From Calliphora vicina (lineage: Eukaryota > Arthropoda > Insecta > Diptera > Calliphoridae): a stretch of 64,000 bases of DNA. The stretch's first letter is position 1, and each line of letters starts with the position of its first letter. The stretch covers positions 59,245,533 to 59,309,532 of the forward strand of contig NC_088780.1 of NCBI RefSeq assembly GCF_958450345.1, read 5' to 3'. Shown here one piece after another: positions 60,688 to 64,000 of the stretch. Both the position numbers and the translations under genes were made by a program. Under the pieces are notes generated by a model. It did no database searches. It was not told where the DNA came from and saw only the letters and a program-made list of their open reading frames with translations.

Positions 60688-62562
60688 ATGGCAGGATTAT
60701 TGGTTTTAATTGAATTATCGCAAGAAATTCGGGATGAGCAAAGGTAAGAAAACTTTATTAAAGTTCTACGTCAGTAATGTTGTGTATATTATCACATTTT
60801 ATAGGAATACATTGAGAGTTTTGAGGCGCACATTACGCGATGGCCAAAATCCATTCGAGGTGACGACTGAGGAGCACTTTGTGGATTTATATCGGATTCC
60901 AAAAGTATTGTGCTTGGAATTAATCAACGAATTAATTCCATTTTTGCCAAATTCGAGCCGCAAACATTCTATTTCAAGTCAGATAATGGTATTAAGTGCT
61001 CTACGTTTTTTTGCAAGTGGTAGCTTCCAAAGAAGTGTGGGGCAAGATAGTTTATCTGCGTTGTCTCAAACGTCGGTAAGCAGATGTGTGTGTGCGGTTG
61101 CTACAGCAGTAAATAAAATAGCACATAAGTACATCAAATTTCCAAAGCGTGATGAGTTCCCGTCGATTAAATTGAAATTTATGGAGAAGTTTCAATTCCC
61201 TGGAGTAATTGGACTAATAGACGGCACGCACATTAAAATTTCTGCTCCAAAAAATGAAATAGAACACGTCGCACTTGATCAACAAGAGGGTATTAACTCA
61301 AAATTTTGAAAATTTCACTTTTTTCAAGAAATCAACTAACAACATCAATATCTATCTACTGTAAACATTTCAACGTATTCCGATTACTCTTTCATCTCGA
61401 AAACAACATTTGAGACCATTTTCATGATAATGTAGTGACTACTTTTATACAACAAAAAGGTATTATTTTGAGTTAATACAAAAGTTGAAATAGAAATGCA
61501 TCGTATATTTTCATAAAAAAGGTATTATTTTGAGTTGAGCCTTTATTCCAGTTAAAAATAATCAAATTGTTTTATTTATATTTGGTTGTATTTTGAGTTG
61601 ATACTGTTTTGTTGATAAAATTTGTTTTACTTTATGATTTTAATTCGAAATGTGACTCTTTTTATAATAAAATTGTTCACATTTTTTCAGAAAAAAGGTA
61701 TTAACTCAAAAAACAGATTTTTTTTGCAATAATTGGAAAAATTTAAAAGAAAAACAATGTAATTATATTTTTAAATGGAATTTATATACTATTATGTATT
61801 CAGATTTTCAAATTCTCTTAAAATGTAACAACAAACAGTTTTTAACCTCTACTGAAAATTTTAAAATTTTGAGTTAATACCCTCTTGTTGATCAAGTGCG
61901 ACGTGTACTATTGCCGAAAGGGTGGACATTCAAAAAATGTAATGATTATTTGCGATGCCGATTATCGCATTCTTGCCGCAAATGCTCAATTTGGTGGAAC
62001 TGCACATGACGCGTTTGTATGGCGTCGGTCTCGTGCTAGCAACTTCCTAGAAGAACTTTACGAAACAGGTGAACGTAACTTTTGGCTTCTAGGAGATAGC
62101 GGATATCCATTGCAGGTATTTTTATAGCTTAATTTTAATGAAAAATACTATTTTTATATTTATTTTAAATAGCCTTGGTTGATGACACCAATAAGTGCAA
62201 CATCAAGTGTCCCTGAAGAGCGCTATAATGTAGCACATAAGACCACTAGAGCTCTCGTGGAAAGATGCATAGGTATAATAAAAAGTCGATTTCGATGCCT
62301 GTCCAAGGAACGAGCTCTTTTTTATAGCCCCCAAAAAGCAGGACTAATAATCAACGCTTGTTTGGTATTACATAACTTTTTAATTCGTAAAAGAGTACCA
62401 TTACCAGAAATATACGAAGACTACTTTGAGCAAACTGAAGAAAACGTTAGCTCCACTGGTGATTTTTTATCGTCTACTATATTAAATGTTGCAAGAAGAC
62501 AACGTTTGCAAATTGTGCAAAATGTATTTTCTACTACTACTACTACTAGCATCGAAAACTAA
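60688..62562 (+). pseudogene. PIF/Harbinger DDE transposase, split by an insertion
   Basis: Exons 60688-60743 (ATG; AGLLVLIELSQEIRDEQ), 60805-61269 resuming at 61905-62115, and 62173-62562, with GT-AG introns. Text: LRRTLRDGQNPFEVTTEEHF, SALRFFASGSFQRSVGQDSL, SVSRCVCAVATAVNKIA, GVIGLIDGTHIKISAPKNEI, then after the insertion YCRKGGHSKNVMIICDADYR, FGGTAHDAFVWRR, NFWLLGDSGYPLQPWLMTP and RALVERCIGIIKSRFRC. All three DDE acidic residues are present (IDGTH, GDSGY, VER). No stop or frameshift is seen outside the 631-base insert at 61270-61900, which breaks the reading between EIEHV and YYCRK. Without the insert it would be a complete family-length enzyme; whether the insert can be spliced out is unknown. 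Confidence 0.88.
61270..61900. mobile_element. 631-bp palindromic TIR insert in the transposase
   Basis: Ends CGCACTTGATCAACAAGAGG and its exact complement; identity continues through GTATTAACTCAAAATTTT, giving near-perfect 38-base TIRs. ACGT flanks both sides (61266-61269, 61901-61904), and the uninterrupted site ACACGTGT is itself a palindrome, so the duplication could also be read as CG. The TIR word GGTATTAACTCAAAA, or its variant GGTATTATTTTGAGTT, recurs internally near 61459, 61520 and 61698. No coding frame. Superfamily not assigned. Confidence 0.8.
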
Positions 62563-62668
62563 AACTAAATTACACTGTACAACAATTTTTTAAATTTATG
62601 TATTGTATTTCAATTTTTATTTTTATTTATACAAAATCAATACTAATAAAAAAACATAAAAAACATTA

Positions 62669-62815
62669 ACTGAAACAACTAATTCATTTGTCTATAAACT
62701 ATTAAAAACATTAACACTATAATATATATAAAAATAATAAACATAAAAATACATATAAACAACATAAACAAAATTTAACTGAAACAACTAATCCATTTGT
62801 CTAAAAAACTATTTA
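62669..62815. repeat. Tandem duplication between the Harbinger 2 genes
   Basis: AACTGAAACAACTAATTCAT, then TTGTCTATAAACTATT, is repeated about 109 bases downstream with two changes. As in element 1, a duplication occupies the convergent 3' spacer. Confidence 0.65.
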
Positions 62816-62835
62816 AAAAATAGCTTATGTTTGTA

Positions 62836-63766
62836 TTATTTTGAGTTTTTTTCAACTAATATGTTAATAAGCTGTTGTAGCGTTACTACGAGATTTTCTT
62901 TAACCTGCGTATTGGACTTAATTGCTTCCGTTTGAATTCTTGTTGCTTCCACTTGTTCTTTTAATATTGCTATTTGCTCGCTTTTCAAATTGTTTGCAAT
63001 TTTTAACTCATCTATCTTTTTTTCGTCCATTTTAAAAAATTTATCTAATGGAAGGGACTCATATTGCTGCTTTCTTTTCCGAGAACGCATTGTACGGGTT
63101 GGTTCCGCAGTTGCAGTGTTGGCAGTGGTTAAAACACTTGCAGCATTTGATTTGCTTGCTTCCGTAGAGTTAGAAGCAAGCGTGAAAGTATTTGCAGTGC
63201 TTTCAATAGTTTCGTCGGCCACAATAATTTCCGCTTCTTCACAACTTCTACCTTCCAAAAAAGAATTTTCGAATCCTACTTCCGGAGTTCCATCTCCATC
63301 TACCGCTTCCACAGTGGTGATTTTTATGACACGCTCTTCTAGAGACGAAAGTGCTTTTAGGCGACTTATACCGTTAATCCCACTTCTTTGTTCAGTTTTT
63401 TTTATTTCTGAGTATTTAGAACGAGTGTTGAGCCTAATGTTTATTTAAAAATTTTATTAATTTAAACGCAAATGTGCAAAAAATATACTTACTTCAAATC
63501 ACTCCAATACTTTTTCCATTTTGGACCGTCTTTTTGGGTACCACCAAGAGCGTTAAGACTCACCGCTAGATTCTTCCACTTTTCTTCTCTATGCCTAGCA
63601 CCATCCGCAGTTACAAATCTGTAAATACATCTTTTTAGAAAATAATTGTTGTTAATTTTTTAAATTATTACTTATCGTTGGCAATGTCCAGATTTTCCTC
63701 CAAATAATTGATTAAATATTCTTTTTGGTTTTCGCTTGCGCGCTTGCCTCTTGATATTTTCTCCAT
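62836..63766 (-). CDS. Harbinger Myb/SANT-like DNA-binding partner, intact
   Basis: Three exons with GT-AG introns: 63766-63672, 63618-63493 and 63433-62836. ATG 63766 gives MEKISRGKRASENQKEYLIN followed by YLEENLDIANDK; exon 2 gives EEKWKNLAVSLNALGG and GPKWKKYWSDLK; exon 3 LNTRSKYSEIKKTEQRSG. The three-tryptophan spacing (EKWKNLA...KWKKYWSDLK) is that of the Myb/SANT-like domain of Harbinger-associated proteins, which bind the element's ends with the nuclease. The middle is Thr/Ser/Ala-rich with RSRKRKQQ as a likely nuclear signal, and the C-terminus (KSEQIAILKEQVEATRIQTE) is coiled-coil-like. Phases join cleanly and there is no stop. The start codon lies about 20 codons inside a longer upstream-open frame; I chose it because the family begins near the charged leader. 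Confidence 0.8.
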
Positions 63767-64000
63767 TTTTGCACCGTTAAAATGAAAGTGTAAAAGTATT
63801 TCATAAATGAAAACTTTTTGACACTTCTTTACACTGCTACAGAGAACGAGAATCATACTACTGTGAAATTGTGAAAACAATTTGTTTCATTCCAATTGTT
63901 CTTTTCATATGAAAACATTTGAATTTATTTATAATTTTTTCACTAAACCAGAATCAGAAACTCTATGAAAATATGAAAAAACTTTTCATTTCACCGTTTC

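Larger units (their letters stand above)
60443..64000. mobile_element. PIF/Harbinger element 2, runs past window end
   Basis: The left terminus is GGGGGTCGATTCTGGTTCTG followed by GAAACGGTGAAATGAAAA. The window ends in ACTTTTCATTTCACCGTTTC, the complement of the inner part of that terminus, so only the last 25 or so bases of the element lie outside. It has the same plan as element 1: plus-strand DDE transposase and minus-strand Myb-like gene converging near 62600-62830. The target duplication cannot be read. Apart from a palindromic insertion in the transposase, both genes look intact. Confidence 0.87.

Noticed and set aside
61885..61904. ATG-like start of the second transposase frame (61885)
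   Set aside because: The start lies in the right TIR of the 631-bp insert; the true frame continues from the exon before the insert.

Overview
The window is AT-rich, gene-poor eukaryotic DNA packed with dispersed and nested transposable elements. Family content points to an insect, most likely a higher fly (calyptrate-like Diptera): a LOA-clade LINE with DUF4780-type ORF1, Jockey-type LINE pieces, many hAT, Tc1/mariner and piggyBac-like elements, two-gene PIF/Harbinger elements with short introns, and dispersed repeats carrying the ACGGACGGACAT signature. The species call is inference. There is no bacterial architecture, tRNA, rRNA or CRISPR array that I can see. Almost all recognisable coding sequence belongs to mobile elements, so the window is probably intergenic or a very large host intron.

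Layout. 1-20 kb: repeats, a 4.1 kb hAT element (4778-8861) with a second hAT element nested in it (7730-8598), a long-inverted-repeat element (11537-13001), arms of a foldback-like family built of ~165 bp units (14030-14498, 17098-18660), a Jockey endonuclease remnant and a TIR element at 19481-20042. 20.5-27 kb: a LOA LINE (about 20523-26074) with decayed ORF1 and ORF2, inserted into the left arm of a hAT foldback element. 27.2-30.3 kb: a two-gene PIF/Harbinger element (27256-30153, target duplication CTG) nested inside a short MITE with TTA target duplication. 30-40 kb: hAT and piggyBac-like MITEs, a mariner-like transposase remnant and AT-rich spacer. 40.2-42.9 kb: a TIR element carrying a two-exon MADF-domain gene and itself hit by a Tc1-like element. 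43.3-48 kb: another foldback copy hit by a TA-flanked MITE, then an intact 2.1 kb hAT foldback with 8-bp duplications. 48-54 kb: hAT transposase debris, two possible host exons and a 5'-truncated LINE. 55-60 kb: repeat arrays, then quieter sequence with one strong candidate 55-bp host exon on the minus strand. 60.4-64 kb: a second PIF/Harbinger element running off the window, with intact DDE residues and an intact Myb-like partner, its transposase split by a 631-bp palindromic insertion.

How the parts relate. Both Harbinger elements carry convergent genes: a DDE transposase on the plus strand and a Myb/SANT-like DNA-binding partner on the minus strand, which in this superfamily work together. 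The first is dead (frameshifts in both genes and loss of the catalytic Glu). The second looks recently active apart from the insertion. Many of the TIR calls below rest on a matching target-site duplication read directly from the flanks, which also gives the relative order of insertion.
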